DNA from: an uncultured Lutibacter sp.
GTDB lineage: Bacteria > Bacteroidota > Bacteroidia > Flavobacteriales > Flavobacteriaceae
Assembly: GCF_947493565.1 (NCBI RefSeq)
Contig: NZ_CANLRG010000010.1
Span: 37,329 to 101,328, forward strand
Length of the DNA: 64,000 nt
Direction of reading: 5' to 3'
Shown here: positions 46,401-54,471 of the stretch, piece after piece
Layout: each line of letters begins with the position of its first letter
Position numbering within the stretch: position 1 is the stretch's first letter
The notes under the pieces: generated by a model
What the model was told of the DNA's origin: nothing
Databases searched by the model: none
What the model saw: only the letters and a program-made list of their open reading frames with translations
Position numbers and translations under genes: made by a program

Positions 46401-46421
46401 GTCAACAAATCGGTCAACAAA
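46401..46421. repeat. Right arm-type repeats of element 1
   Basis: Two GTCAACAAA units (46401, 46413), identical over 21 bp to 12326-12346 near the left end, about 50 bp inside attR. Confidence 0.65.
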
Positions 46422-46469
46422 AATTTAATGGAGTAGGGAAGTCCTTATAAATAAAGAGAAATCTCCAAA

Positions 46470-46497
46470 GGTTCGAATCCCTTCCTCTCTGCGAAAA
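46470..46497 (+). other. attR of element 1 and attL of element 2 (shared junction)
   Basis: 28-bp perfect repeat of 12201-12228, comprising the tRNA-Ser T loop and acceptor 3' strand plus GCGAAAA. It does not form a full tRNA. Directly followed by a terminator, as expected after an intact tRNA, so it was probably the tRNA's 3' end before element 1 inserted. Confidence 0.85.
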
Positions 46498-46526
46498 GCC
46501 TTGCATTTTATGTGAGGCTTCTTTTT
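46496..46526 (+). terminator. tRNA-type terminator at the left end of element 2
   Basis: AAGCCT...AGGCTT stem followed by a C and six T, immediately after the partial tRNA repeat. Confidence 0.7.
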
Positions 46527-46660
46527 TCACACTACATTTCATTGACCAAAACAGTCGTCAAATACATATAAACAAAGGGATTAGCTACTATTCATTAGGG
46601 TTAGGAGTGTTTTTTTGATTTAATTCTAAATCATCAAAATCTACTTAATTTCTGATTAGA

Positions 46661-46711
46661 CAGTTACCCAATGCGTTACCTTACATTTTTTGGGTTGATT
46701 TAGGGTAACTG
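46661..46711. repeat. Left arm-type repeats of element 2
   Basis: CAGTTACCC (46661-46669) in a 23-bp block that recurs with four mismatches at 56975-56997, plus an inverted copy GGGTAACTG (46703-46711). Confidence 0.55.
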
Positions 46712-46716
46712 AAAGG

Positions 46717-46757
46717 TCACAATGTTCACAATGTATTCGCCCTTTGTGAACTATTAG
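46717..46757 (+). promoter_or_regulatory. Operator/promoter block before the element 2 integrase
   Basis: GTTCACAA (46724-46731) and TTGTGAAC (46744-46751) form an 8-bp inverted repeat with a further TCACAATG half-site upstream (46717-46724). The 33-bp block 46725-46757 recurs with one mismatch at 48904-48936 in front of the Xis-like gene. Confidence 0.6.
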
Positions 46758-46799
46758 AAGGAGCTTTGCTTAAATATTATTAATTAAAATTTAAGTAAA

Positions 46800-48038
46800 A
46801 TGAGTAAATTAAATGTAAGCTTTTATCTGAAAAAAGATAAGCAAAGAAACGGAGAATCAGCAATTTATGCTAAAATCAAATTAGGTATAACAACCTCCAC
46901 AATGTCAACTGGAAAATATATTTGTCCAATTAGATGGAAAAAAACAAATATGCTGCTAAATGCAAATCGTAAGGGTAACGAAGTGTCTCTTAAAAACTTT
47001 ATTTATGAAATTCCGAGGGAAGTATCAGATATATATCTAAAGCTTTCTAAAGAAACAAAAAACATTAGTGCAAGAGATTTGAAAAACACGTACTCTGGTA
47101 GAACAAATACTGGTGCTCGAATTACAATTATTAAATTATTGGATAGTTATATAGCTAATTTCATAAAGCGAGTTGAAAAAGAAGAGGTTTCAGTAAGTAC
47201 ACTAGAGAAGTATGAAGGAGTTTTAAAAATATTTAAGGAATTCCTTAATAAAAAGTATAAGCTCAAAGATATTCCTCTTGAAGATATAGATAATGAATTT
47301 GTATATTCTTTTGATGATTACCTTCGTTATGAAAAGCCAAATGGAGCAAAATTTGGCATAGGAAATAATACTACTGTAAAGTATATTTCAAACATTAAGT
47401 CAATGCTAAATTATAGTGTTAAGCGTAGTATTATTAAATACAACCCATTTAGTGTATACGATGCAAAATTAGATGATGTTGAAACTGTGTTTCTCACACA
47501 ATTAGAACTTGAAAGGATTGAAGCTTTAAAATTTGAGTCTTATAGATTGGATACAGTTCGAGATATCTTTTTGTTTAGCTGTTATACATCTTATGCTCCT
47601 GTAGATGCAATGAATTTAACAATGAATAACCTTGAAGAAGATGCTGATGGAGATAGTTGGATTAGAGCTACTAGACAAAAATCAGGTGTGAAATCTGATA
47701 TTGTTGCTTTACCACCGATTCTGAAAATTATTGAAAAATACAAATATGACCCTCGATGTGTTGATGAAAAAAGATTGCTACCTAATTATAGTAACCAAAA
47801 AATGAATGAATATTTGAAGGAGATAGCAGAATTGGCTGGAATTAAAAAGAGGTTGACTTGGTATGTGAGTCGGCACACTTTTGCTACTACTGTATGTTTG
47901 AGTAACAAAATACCATTGGAGGTTGTTTCAAAAATGATGGGACATAAGAAAATTACGCAAACTCAGCATTATGGAAAGTTAGTAGATGATAGAATTAAAG
48001 AGGAAGCAAACAAATTAAAAGGGATTTATTCAAAATAA
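46800..48038 (+). CDS. int: Tyrosine integrase of element 2
   Basis: 412-aa CTnDOT-type recombinase. The catalytic domain has R358, H382 (MGHKK) and nucleophile Y391. As in the first integrase, the ArgI position is occupied by Ala (YTSYAPVD). In addition, the usual His two residues before R358's neighbour is Tyr: the motif reads Y355-V-S-R358-H, while element 1 has H-M-A-R-H. The first 100 residues are the arm-binding part. It is not a recent copy of the element 1 integrase: the two differ widely in sequence. Confidence 0.9.
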   Translation: MSKLNVSFYLKKDKQRNGESAIYAKIKLGITTSTMSTGKYICPIRWKKTNMLLNANRKGNEVSLKNFIYEIPREVSDIYLKLSKETKNISARDLKNTYSGRTNTGARITIIKLLDSYIANFIKRVEKEEVSVSTLEKYEGVLKIFKEFLNKKYKLKDIPLEDIDNEFVYSFDDYLRYEKPNGAKFGIGNNTTVKYISNIKSMLNYSVKRSIIKYNPFSVYDAKLDDVETVFLTQLELERIEALKFESYRLDTVRDIFLFSCYTSYAPVDAMNLTMNNLEEDADGDSWIRATRQKSGVKSDIVALPPILKIIEKYKYDPRCVDEKRLLPNYSNQKMNEYLKEIAELAGIKKRLTWYVSRHTFATTVCLSNKIPLEVVSKMMGHKKITQTQHYGKLVDDRIKEEANKLKGIYSK

Positions 48039-48076
48039 ATCTCTTAAATTAGTCTTTTAAACATATATAAATTGAT

Positions 48077-48886
48077 ATGGAAACGAATATTTCAAGGGTA
48101 AAGGAATTAATATTAAAAATTGGCAAATGTAATTTAAAATATGAGCATGATTCGAAAATATATAGCCTAAATGATTTTAACACTACTGGGTTAGATGAAG
48201 ATTATTACTCTTCGTTAAATAATGAATTTCAACAAAAATTAACGCTGCAATTAGTAAATAAAAAGCTAGATAAAAAGTTGTTAAAAGAATTGATTACAAA
48301 TACCAATTCTAATCTGGAAGATGTAAAATCAAAAAAAGACCAACTTAGAGTAAATTACCTATTTGATAAGGGTAAAAACTGTCTCGACCAAGATATGTTA
48401 TCTAATCAAGAATATATCTTTTCAATTCTTGAAGCCCAGTTTAGCACTTTAAATAATATGCATAAATTCCTATTAAATCTCTATGAGGAATATGATTACA
48501 TTTTAGATGAGGAATTAGCAAAACTGAAAAGTAATACTGTTTCATATGAAAGTTCTTCTGAAAATGTAAAACTACCTAGAATTGGTAAGGCAACTATTAA
48601 TTTGCGAAAGAAGGACTCCATTTCCTTGTTGTTATTATTAGAACATCTTGAGATTCTAGATTTTTCAGATACCGATAAAATAAAGTTTATAGAAAATAAT
48701 TTTAATTATAAAAATAACAATGGATTTATTAAGCCAATAATTAATATGAATTCTGATTTATCAAACCTAAAGGACCAACGCACCTATGGTTCAAGAAATT
48801 CAGAATCTTTTAAGAGGCTTATAGAGAAAATTAAATTAGGTTTAGATTCATTCGAATTTAAATCATTGGCTGCCCGGATAAAGTAA
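48077..48886 (+). CDS. RteC-position protein of element 2
   Basis: 269 aa, helical, Asn/Lys-rich. Not clearly recognisable alone. Its place between int and the Xis-like gene, similar size, and a C-terminal part (SISLLLLLEHLEILDFSDTD, then a conserved-looking helical end) resembling that of the RteC-like protein at 13882 suggest a distant RteC relative. It starts 38 bp after the integrase and may be in the same transcript. Confidence 0.5.
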   Translation: METNISRVKELILKIGKCNLKYEHDSKIYSLNDFNTTGLDEDYYSSLNNEFQQKLTLQLVNKKLDKKLLKELITNTNSNLEDVKSKKDQLRVNYLFDKGKNCLDQDMLSNQEYIFSILEAQFSTLNNMHKFLLNLYEEYDYILDEELAKLKSNTVSYESSSENVKLPRIGKATINLRKKDSISLLLLLEHLEILDFSDTDKIKFIENNFNYKNNNGFIKPIINMNSDLSNLKDQRTYGSRNSESFKRLIEKIKLGLDSFEFKSLAARIK

Positions 48887-48893
48887 TTCGAAA

Positions 48894-48936
48894 CTTCACA
48901 ACCTTCACAATCTATTCGCCCTTTGTGAACTATTAG
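48894..48936 (+). promoter_or_regulatory. Operator/promoter block before the Xis-like gene
   Basis: Near-perfect copy (32 of 33) of 46725-46757, with TTCACAA/TTGTGAA arms and again a second upstream CTTCACAA half-site 9 bp away. Both copies are followed, 14 bp after TTTG, by a second TTTG (GAGCTTTG and GAGATTTG). Confidence 0.6.
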
Positions 48937-48967
48937 TCAGAGATTTGTACTATAAAGTTAATGTACA

Positions 48968-49264
48968 ATGAGAAATACAATAGAATTAGTAACAGTTGAG
49001 GATATTAATAATGCAGTGACCCCAATTTTAAATGAATTGGGCGAATTGAAATCTTATATCAGCAATTTACCTCCAAAACAATATTATCGTAACAAAGACC
49101 TTAAAGAAATTTATGGCTTGTCCGATAATACTATTAAAGATTATAGAGATAGAAATATCATTCCATATACTTGGATTGGTACTATACCATTTTATCCAGT
49201 AAATGACTTCAATCTCATGCTTAAACGTAACTCAAATTTTGATTTGATTAATAAGTCAGCATAG
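48968..49264 (+). CDS. Excisionase-like helix-turn-helix protein of element 2
   Basis: 98 aa with a short N-terminal helix and a MerR/excisionase-type HTH (YYRNKDLKEIYGLSDNTIKD, then IIPYTWIGTIPFYPVNDF). Same position and size as the protein at 15094. It probably controls excision or its own operon through the block at 48894-48936. Confidence 0.7.
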   Translation: MRNTIELVTVEDINNAVTPILNELGELKSYISNLPPKQYYRNKDLKEIYGLSDNTIKDYRDRNIIPYTWIGTIPFYPVNDFNLMLKRNSNFDLINKSA

Positions 49265-49349
49265 TTTTATTATTTCTCATTGTACTTCAACTTTATCATC
49301 GGGGACAATTTATCCTAAATAACATAAATAATTAAAAATAAGAACACTA

Positions 49350-50558
49350 ATGATTAAAATTACACAATATGAAAATATAACAAATCCAAAAATTCAAATG
49401 ACTCTAACCATTGATGAAGTTTTGAATATAATTAAAAACGGAAATGAGTTCCTTCCAATTATAAATGCTGCAAGGGAATATGGGAAAGGTCATCCATTAT
49501 ATAATTCCTTGAAATCTACTTCTATTCCTACTTTTAGATATAACTTTTTATTCAATGAAAGAGCCTCAAATAAAACTATCATATCGTCTACTGGATTAAT
49601 CTATTTAGATATTGATGACAATATGTTTATTCCAGAAAGTGAATTAATTTATGCTTCTTGGAGGTCTCTTTCAAATACTGGGTATGGCTTGTTGGTAAAA
49701 GTTGATAATCTAACATTGGACAATTTCAAATATGTTTACAATGAAATATCTGATAGAATTGGTGTAACACCTGATGATAATGCTAGAAAAGCTACTCAAC
49801 AAACAGTATTAAGTTATGATTCGGATTTATATTTCAATTCAGATTCAACTACATACCATTATTTAAATAAGGAAAAAGTATCATCTCCTAATAACATTAA
49901 AAAAAAGAAAGAGTGGTTAAGTACAAATGGTACTTTTATAGAAAACACTAGTAACTCTAAAGTTAGATACAATAATATTGATGACTATTTTATTGATAGT
50001 GATAATGTATATGTAGTATTTACAGAAGATAAAGAATTGATATGTAATCCATATTTACCTTTAAAAGTAAATGTTGGTAGAAGAAACTCAATATTATTTA
50101 TCTACTTCTGTCAAATTGTTGCGTTGAACCCTACAATATCAAAAAATTATATGAGAAGTTTAGGAGAAAGTATAAACACCAATATTATGAAACCTAAATT
50201 ATCTGAAAAAGAAATGAATGCTGTAATTGATAGTGTATTCAAAAAATTGAAGAATGACGACCTTAGCATAATATATAATCAAGAGCGTAGAATCTTATTC
50301 AATCCATCTATTAAATTAAGTCATAAGGAGAAAATGGTGATAGTAAATAAAGAACTTGGTCTAATGAAAAGTGAGATGACTAAAGCTGTAATCTATGAAA
50401 TCATTGAAGGCTGGGATTTCAATTCCAGCGGTAAAATAACTCAAGTTAAGGTCTGTGAACTATCTGATTTTAGCTTGCCAACTATAAAGAGGTATTGGCA
50501 CCATTTTAAAGCTTATATAGGTGATTTAAACAATGATTACAAAAAACATAGTACTTAG
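49350..50558 (+). CDS. BT4734/BF3469-type protein (VirE N-terminal domain, primase-like)
   Basis: 402 aa. The N-terminal part (residues about 60-190; IYLDIDDNM..., SNTGYGLLVKVDN, and ATQQTVLSYDSDLY) matches the BT4734-like/VirE_N domain common on Bacteroidota mobile elements, thought to be a primase-polymerase-like fold. The C-terminal part has a predicted helical region ending in a winged-helix-like segment (LPTIKRYWHHFKAYI). It probably primes replication of the excised element, in the place taken by the DnaD/DnaC pair in element 1. Confidence 0.65.
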   Translation: MIKITQYENITNPKIQMTLTIDEVLNIIKNGNEFLPIINAAREYGKGHPLYNSLKSTSIPTFRYNFLFNERASNKTIISSTGLIYLDIDDNMFIPESELIYASWRSLSNTGYGLLVKVDNLTLDNFKYVYNEISDRIGVTPDDNARKATQQTVLSYDSDLYFNSDSTTYHYLNKEKVSSPNNIKKKKEWLSTNGTFIENTSNSKVRYNNIDDYFIDSDNVYVVFTEDKELICNPYLPLKVNVGRRNSILFIYFCQIVALNPTISKNYMRSLGESINTNIMKPKLSEKEMNAVIDSVFKKLKNDDLSIIYNQERRILFNPSIKLSHKEKMVIVNKELGLMKSEMTKAVIYEIIEGWDFNSSGKITQVKVCELSDFSLPTIKRYWHHFKAYIGDLNNDYKKHST

Positions 50559-50943
50559 GGTATTTATGTTTTTGACCTCCTGAAATCGTCTTATAATCAC
50601 TTGATTTTATGCTAAGCATTATAAATATTTTGGCAATTTTTTTTGTAAAAAATTTTCGTAGATTCGACCTCTTGTATAGACGTTTAAAATGGCTTAGTAA
50701 AGGAGACGGAGTATCCTGGGTGACCAATTTGGTTTTGGAATTTCAATTATACTTTGAACGCACCTCCCTTTTGACTTCTTAAAAACAGCTAAATAAAGCT
50801 AAAAACGGCATATTATTCAGAGTATATACTTTAAATACCTTGTCGAATAGATGTATTATGGAACACCAAAACAGTCCTGAGTACATATGTTTTGTAGTTG
50901 AAGAGGTTTATTAAGAGTTGGATATATTTATATATAAAAAGAC
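50559..50943. other. Gene-free interval of element 2
   Basis: 385 bp. No gene of normal size on either strand (an 18-codon frame starts at 50858). The segment 50640-50780 is mixed in composition with AGGAGACGGAG and a CCTCCC run. It could hold a promoter, an origin or an ncRNA; nothing decisive seen. Confidence 0.4.
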
Positions 50944-51105
50944 ATGGCAAAACTACCTTATACAGATAGAACAGAGGTTTTCACACTTCGAATTTCAAAG
51001 AAGGAAAAGGAACAATTGGCTGAACTAGCTAAGAAAGGAAGATATGGGTTAACAGCATCTGAAGTTGTTAGAGCTCTAATTAAAAGAGCTCAAATGGGTA
51101 GATAA
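50944..51105 (+). CDS. Small ribbon-helix-helix-like protein, 53 aa
   Basis: Begins MAKLPYTDRTEVFTLRISKK and continues EKEQLAELAKKGRYGLTASEVVRAL; the basic strand, two helices and turn fit the RHH/MobC-like DNA-binding family. It might be an accessory mobilisation factor, but no relaxase is encoded nearby. Below usual gene-calling lengths but a convincing small gene. Confidence 0.65.
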   Translation: MAKLPYTDRTEVFTLRISKKEKEQLAELAKKGRYGLTASEVVRALIKRAQMGR

Positions 51106-51185
51106 TTGGATTCAGTGATGGACTGTGGATATTGACTAACGCCAACCAATGCAACATCCGAAGTAGTAATAGATGAGGGGGTTAT

Positions 51186-51347
51186 TTAATTAGAAGCCAT
51201 GTGTCTTGCCCAAGATTTGAAGCTTGAACCATAAATTCCTTTAACAATTGAAAATGCTTGTTGTGGAGAAGTCGCTAGGCATGTCACCTCCACTGGATGA
51301 CCACCAGAGGTTAGCCAAATTCTACCTGAGAATGTTCTTGTATTCAT
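51186..51347 (-). CDS. Small protein downstream of the serine recombinase, 53 aa
   Basis: ATG at 51345-51347, stop at 51186-51188. Begins MNTRTFSGRIWLTSGGHPVE and ends GIYGSSFKSWARHMASN. I recall similar 50-aa proteins (FSGRIWLTxGGHPVEV) in unrelated bacteria but no function. It lies 11 bp after the recombinase stop on the same strand. Confidence 0.6.
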   Translation of the reverse strand: MNTRTFSGRIWLTSGGHPVEVTCLATSPQQAFSIVKGIYGSSFKSWARHMASN

Positions 51348-51358
51348 AATAGTATATT

Positions 51359-51985
51359 TTAGGCAACCTTATTTAATATTTTCTTAATTTTCTGAACTGT
51401 TCCTGAAGATTTTCCAGTCAAAGTCATAACATTTCTTACAGATTGTTTTTGACGAATGAACTTTACAATATCAGAATGTTCTTCCAAAAGTTGTTTGCTG
51501 GATTTTAATGACCCTTTTGTTCTACCAAGTTTTCCGCCTTCTTTTACATACTTGGCTCTACCGCTGTCTAATCTTGATTTTATCAATCGAAGTTCTGCCG
51601 ATGCAAAGGTTGATGCGATGCTCAACATAGTTTGTACCATTCCGTTTATTTCACCATTCTCTAATAATGTATGTAACTTAAAATTATCAATAATAATATT
51701 AATTCTATGTTCATTGCATTTTTCTAAAAATAGAGCAAATGAGCTAATTTTTCTACTTATGCGAGAAGTCTCAAGGGCAATGATATGCCTTACGTTATTT
51801 TCAATTGCAAATTCCAATATTTCAGAGTTTACCTCGTCATTCTTGGTGCCACTCAGGTAGTAACTAAATTCTTTAACAATCTCATATGAACCTGAATAAT
51901 TTGATTTAAGTTCTTCGCTTTGTCGGGTAACATCCTGACGGCTTTCATTCGTTGAACAGCGTGATATAATAATTGCTTTTTCCAT
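51359..51985 (-). CDS. Serine recombinase (resolvase/invertase family)
   Basis: 208 aa from the ATG at 51985 (an upstream ATG at 52000 falls in a TATCTTTA promoter-like sequence). N-terminal catalytic domain: IIISRCSTNESRQDVTRQ carries the catalytic Ser region, ALETSRISRK the Arg cluster, and MLSIASTFASAELRLIKSRL the long E helix. A HTH DNA-binding domain follows (EGGKLGRTKGS..., SVRNVMTLTGKSSGTV). It could resolve or invert DNA within the element, or be a separate passenger. Confidence 0.85.
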   Translation of the reverse strand: MEKAIIISRCSTNESRQDVTRQSEELKSNYSGSYEIVKEFSYYLSGTKNDEVNSEILEFAIENNVRHIIALETSRISRKISSFALFLEKCNEHRINIIIDNFKLHTLLENGEINGMVQTMLSIASTFASAELRLIKSRLDSGRAKYVKEGGKLGRTKGSLKSSKQLLEEHSDIVKFIRQKQSVRNVMTLTGKSSGTVQKIKKILNKVA

Positions 51986-52000
51986 ACCATAAAGATACAA

Positions 52001-52263
52001 AAACTATAATATAAAAACAACTTAATAAGCTGAAAACCAGGTTAATGTATTGATTTAAATCAAAGAATTATAGTAATACAATAAACTGTATCGAATTATG
52101 CTGTTTATAGATTAAAAATGATACAGTTGTGGTATTGATACATGTTACAATGATTTGGGAGAAGAAATATAGTTGTCTATTTTGAAAGAATATTCATTAG
52201 AAATTAACTATTCATTATGTTCTTATCAGAAAACTACAAATAACCTAAACACTTCTAGGTACT
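52001..52263. other. Intergenic interval
   Basis: 263 bp between a gene transcribed leftwards and the stop of another leftward gene. AT-rich. A possible promoter for the recombinase (TATCTTTA on the - strand near 51996-52003). An 85-codon frame on + overlaps the repeat-protein gene and is not supported. Confidence 0.4.
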
Positions 52264-52608
52264 CTAATACAACAAATGTTTCTTTGAATTATCTCTCCAA
52301 CCCGCTTGAGATTTATAATCGACAAAGTAAATTTTTAAATTACTTTGAGACTCATGTTTTACAAAAAATATTTTCTTATCTGATTGAGATGAATGTTCAA
52401 CGAAATACCACAACCCTTCATTTCCCTTAGCTTGAGATTCATACTCAACCTTGAATACTTTTAAATCACATTGTGATTCGTATTCGACAACAAATACTTT
52501 TAAATCACATTGCGATTCGTATTCGACCGAATAAATCTTTTGAGAGAAAACTAATGACGGAGAGATTAGTAATAAAATTAAGATGTATTTAATGAATTGT
52601 GATTTCAT
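52264..52608 (-). CDS. Secreted short-repeat protein (DUF6150-like)
   Basis: 114 aa with a signal peptide (…LVFSQ) and six short repeats of about 12-13 residues on the theme V-x-Y-x-S-Q-x-D-L-K (EYESQCDLK, EYESQCDLK, EYESQAKG, EHSSQSDKK, KHESQSNLK, DYKSQAGW). The alternating hydrophobic/polar pattern suggests a small beta-solenoid or repeat surface. I remember DUF6150 for this type; function unknown. Two repeats are nearly identical in DNA (52454-52527). Confidence 0.7.
   Translation of the reverse strand: MKSQFIKYILILLLISPSLVFSQKIYSVEYESQCDLKVFVVEYESQCDLKVFKVEYESQAKGNEGLWYFVEHSSQSDKKIFFVKHESQSNLKIYFVDYKSQAGWRDNSKKHLLY
52454..52527 (-). repeat. 39-bp tandem DNA repeat in the secreted repeat gene
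   Basis: 35-bp units at 52454-52488 and 52493-52527 differ at one base, period 39 bp (13 codons). Recent slippage or gene conversion, suggesting that repeat number can vary. Confidence 0.8.
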
Positions 52609-52623
52609 AATTCATTTTTTCAA

Positions 52624-54471
52624 CTATTCTTGAACATATAATACATTGAAATCTCTATCAGTAAGTCTTACTTTGTCACTCTCAAAACTTAAAACCAATT
52701 TAAAATAAGGGGAATTACTTTTATATAATTTTATAAATGCACTTATTACTTCTTTGTTAACGTTATCCCCACCAATCACGCTAGAATTTCTCTTTGGTTT
52801 TGATATTACCCTTCCTGAAATTATAAGTTTGTCGTAATCATTCTTATTTTTATTTAATGATAGTTTTATATTTTCAATTTGGGTAAATTCATTATAATTT
52901 ATATTTTTTATTCCCAATTCATCTATTAAATAATTTAAGTTACTCTGAAATTCTTTTTGATGAGAGTAAAATTTCTTATTAAAATAAATAAATGGTTTTT
53001 GTAGTGACCAATAAACATCGGAATTGAAACCTTCATCAATAAATAGAAATCCAATTCCTACCTTTTCCCAATTTTGTTTATTTGAATTATAAAACTGTGC
53101 TAAGCCACCTTGTTCAATAATTTCCCTAATAACATATTCTGGAAATTTTTCTACTTCAAAAGTATTAATTTGATTCCCCAAATGTTTAATTTCATGCCCT
53201 TTTCCACCAACTCTGAAATATTGTTTGATATTATTTACGAAATAATTTATTTCTTTTTCAACCATTTTTTTAATTTGAATTCTTTCTAATTCAACTTGAT
53301 GTTTCTTATCTCCTAATTTATTAGAAGTAATAAGGTGCTTAAAGGATTTGTATTTACCTAATTCATAATAATAAAAATCTTCAAATATTTTATCTTTTAA
53401 AATATTGACTAAAAAATTTTCTACTTCAAAAAAGTTCAATATACTATACTCACCCGAATTTGGATGGTCTTTACTTTCAAACTGATTTGTAATCTCCCCA
53501 TACTTACTTAGGTAGTAAAATTCAATATATCTTATACCATTGTGGTAATAAGGCTCCTTCATTGATTCCAAATATAATCTTATTAGGGCTATTAAATTTT
53601 CTTCTGAATAGTGTTTTTTCTTCCAAAAAGATTTATCACTATTTTTATATACAATCCCTATTTCCCTTCGATAACTGACACCTCCTAAAGTCGTATTTTC
53701 CCCACCAAAAAATTCACCATACTCTTTTGGGATGTCATAAGTAAAACTCCATGGATTACGAAATTCATCCCAATTTAAGTCAATCCACCCAGTATTTTTC
53801 TTAAAAACATTATTTGATAACCAAATTTTGTTATCTCTAAAAATACTATCTTTTTTTATTGATTGGTTCTCAAAGTTGTTAATTGTAAATCCTATCATTT
53901 TCCCATTATCAAAATATAATTTCGTTTGACTGTTAATTTGATATATACCATCAAGATTTCCATTTGAATTATACTCTAACTCTAATCTCTTTTCATAAAT
54001 ATATTCCCCAGTTCCAATCATTTCATCATATTGAATTCTTCTTCCATATTCAAGAGATAATAAATATGACGTATAATTGTTAGTTTGTCTATTTTGAATT
54101 TCAGACACTTTATATATTTCTATTTTACCATAAGGTCTACCATCTTTAAAATCACCTCTTAGTTGAGTCCCGTTATGAAATGATATTTTACAATTAGTAC
54201 AATTTAACTCTCCATTATTATAAAAACCAATATTATTAAAATCCTTAAAATCTCCGTCTAATATTCCCGTTTTAGGGTTGTAGTTAAATTCTGAAATTAA
54301 GTTTTTTTCAAAATCAAATTCCTGAGTTTTAACAATTTTTAAATTTTCATTTTTAAAGTTAATTTCTTTAGGGTTTCCATTTTCATGAAAGCTAATTACT
54401 TCTTTTAACATTTGAGAATTAATTGATTGAAGGATAAACAAAGATAGAACTAAAAGTGTGGGTTTTTTCAT
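52624..54471 (-). CDS. Secreted MORN/YwqK-like protein
   Basis: 615 aa with signal peptide (…SINSQ). The N-terminal third has MORN-like turns (ISFHENGNPKEINF, GILDGDFKDFNNIGFYNNGE, FHNGTQLRGDFKDG, then SNGNLDGIYQINSQTKLYFDNGK). The rest is a roughly 400-aa region of unknown fold, Asn/Tyr/Glu-rich. Such proteins often occur in YwqK-like conflict or toxin loci, but no toxin domain is visible. It overlaps the upstream GIY-YIG gene by 4 bp, so the two are translationally coupled. Confidence 0.55.
   Translation of the reverse strand: MKKPTLLVLSLFILQSINSQMLKEVISFHENGNPKEINFKNENLKIVKTQEFDFEKNLISEFNYNPKTGILDGDFKDFNNIGFYNNGELNCTNCKISFHNGTQLRGDFKDGRPYGKIEIYKVSEIQNRQTNNYTSYLLSLEYGRRIQYDEMIGTGEYIYEKRLELEYNSNGNLDGIYQINSQTKLYFDNGKMIGFTINNFENQSIKKDSIFRDNKIWLSNNVFKKNTGWIDLNWDEFRNPWSFTYDIPKEYGEFFGGENTTLGGVSYRREIGIVYKNSDKSFWKKKHYSEENLIALIRLYLESMKEPYYHNGIRYIEFYYLSKYGEITNQFESKDHPNSGEYSILNFFEVENFLVNILKDKIFEDFYYYELGKYKSFKHLITSNKLGDKKHQVELERIQIKKMVEKEINYFVNNIKQYFRVGGKGHEIKHLGNQINTFEVEKFPEYVIREIIEQGGLAQFYNSNKQNWEKVGIGFLFIDEGFNSDVYWSLQKPFIYFNKKFYSHQKEFQSNLNYLIDELGIKNINYNEFTQIENIKLSLNKNKNDYDKLIISGRVISKPKRNSSVIGGDNVNKEVISAFIKLYKSNSPYFKLVLSFESDKVRLTDRDFNVLYVQE

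Larger units (their letters stand above)
12201..46497. mobile_element. Integrative element 1, metal-resistance island in tRNA-Ser
   Basis: Bounded by a 28-bp perfect direct repeat (12201-12228 and 46470-46497) made from the T loop and acceptor end of tRNA-Ser plus GCGAAAA. It has a CTnDOT-like integrase next to the tRNA end, RteC-like and Xis-like genes, replication genes and arm-type repeats at both ends. Cargo is Zn/Co/Cd and Cu/Ag resistance, an ABC-3C-type system and a phage-like cassette. I see no relaxase, coupling protein or Tra/VirB genes, so it is not a self-transmissible conjugative element as it stands. Length is about 34.3 kb. Confidence 0.88.
46527..46799. other. Left end of element 2 up to the integrase
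   Basis: 273 bp without a gene, holding the arm-type repeats (46661-46711) and the duplicated operator-like block (46717-46757). With 46306-46497 this makes a near-500-bp gene-free junction between the elements. Confidence 0.6.

Noticed and set aside
50506..50727. 73-codon open frame on the - strand
   Set aside because: Overlaps the end of the BT4734-like gene antisense and shows no recognisable feature.
52173..52430. 85-codon open frame on the + strand
   Set aside because: Antisense to the secreted repeat protein, whose signal peptide and repeats are clear.
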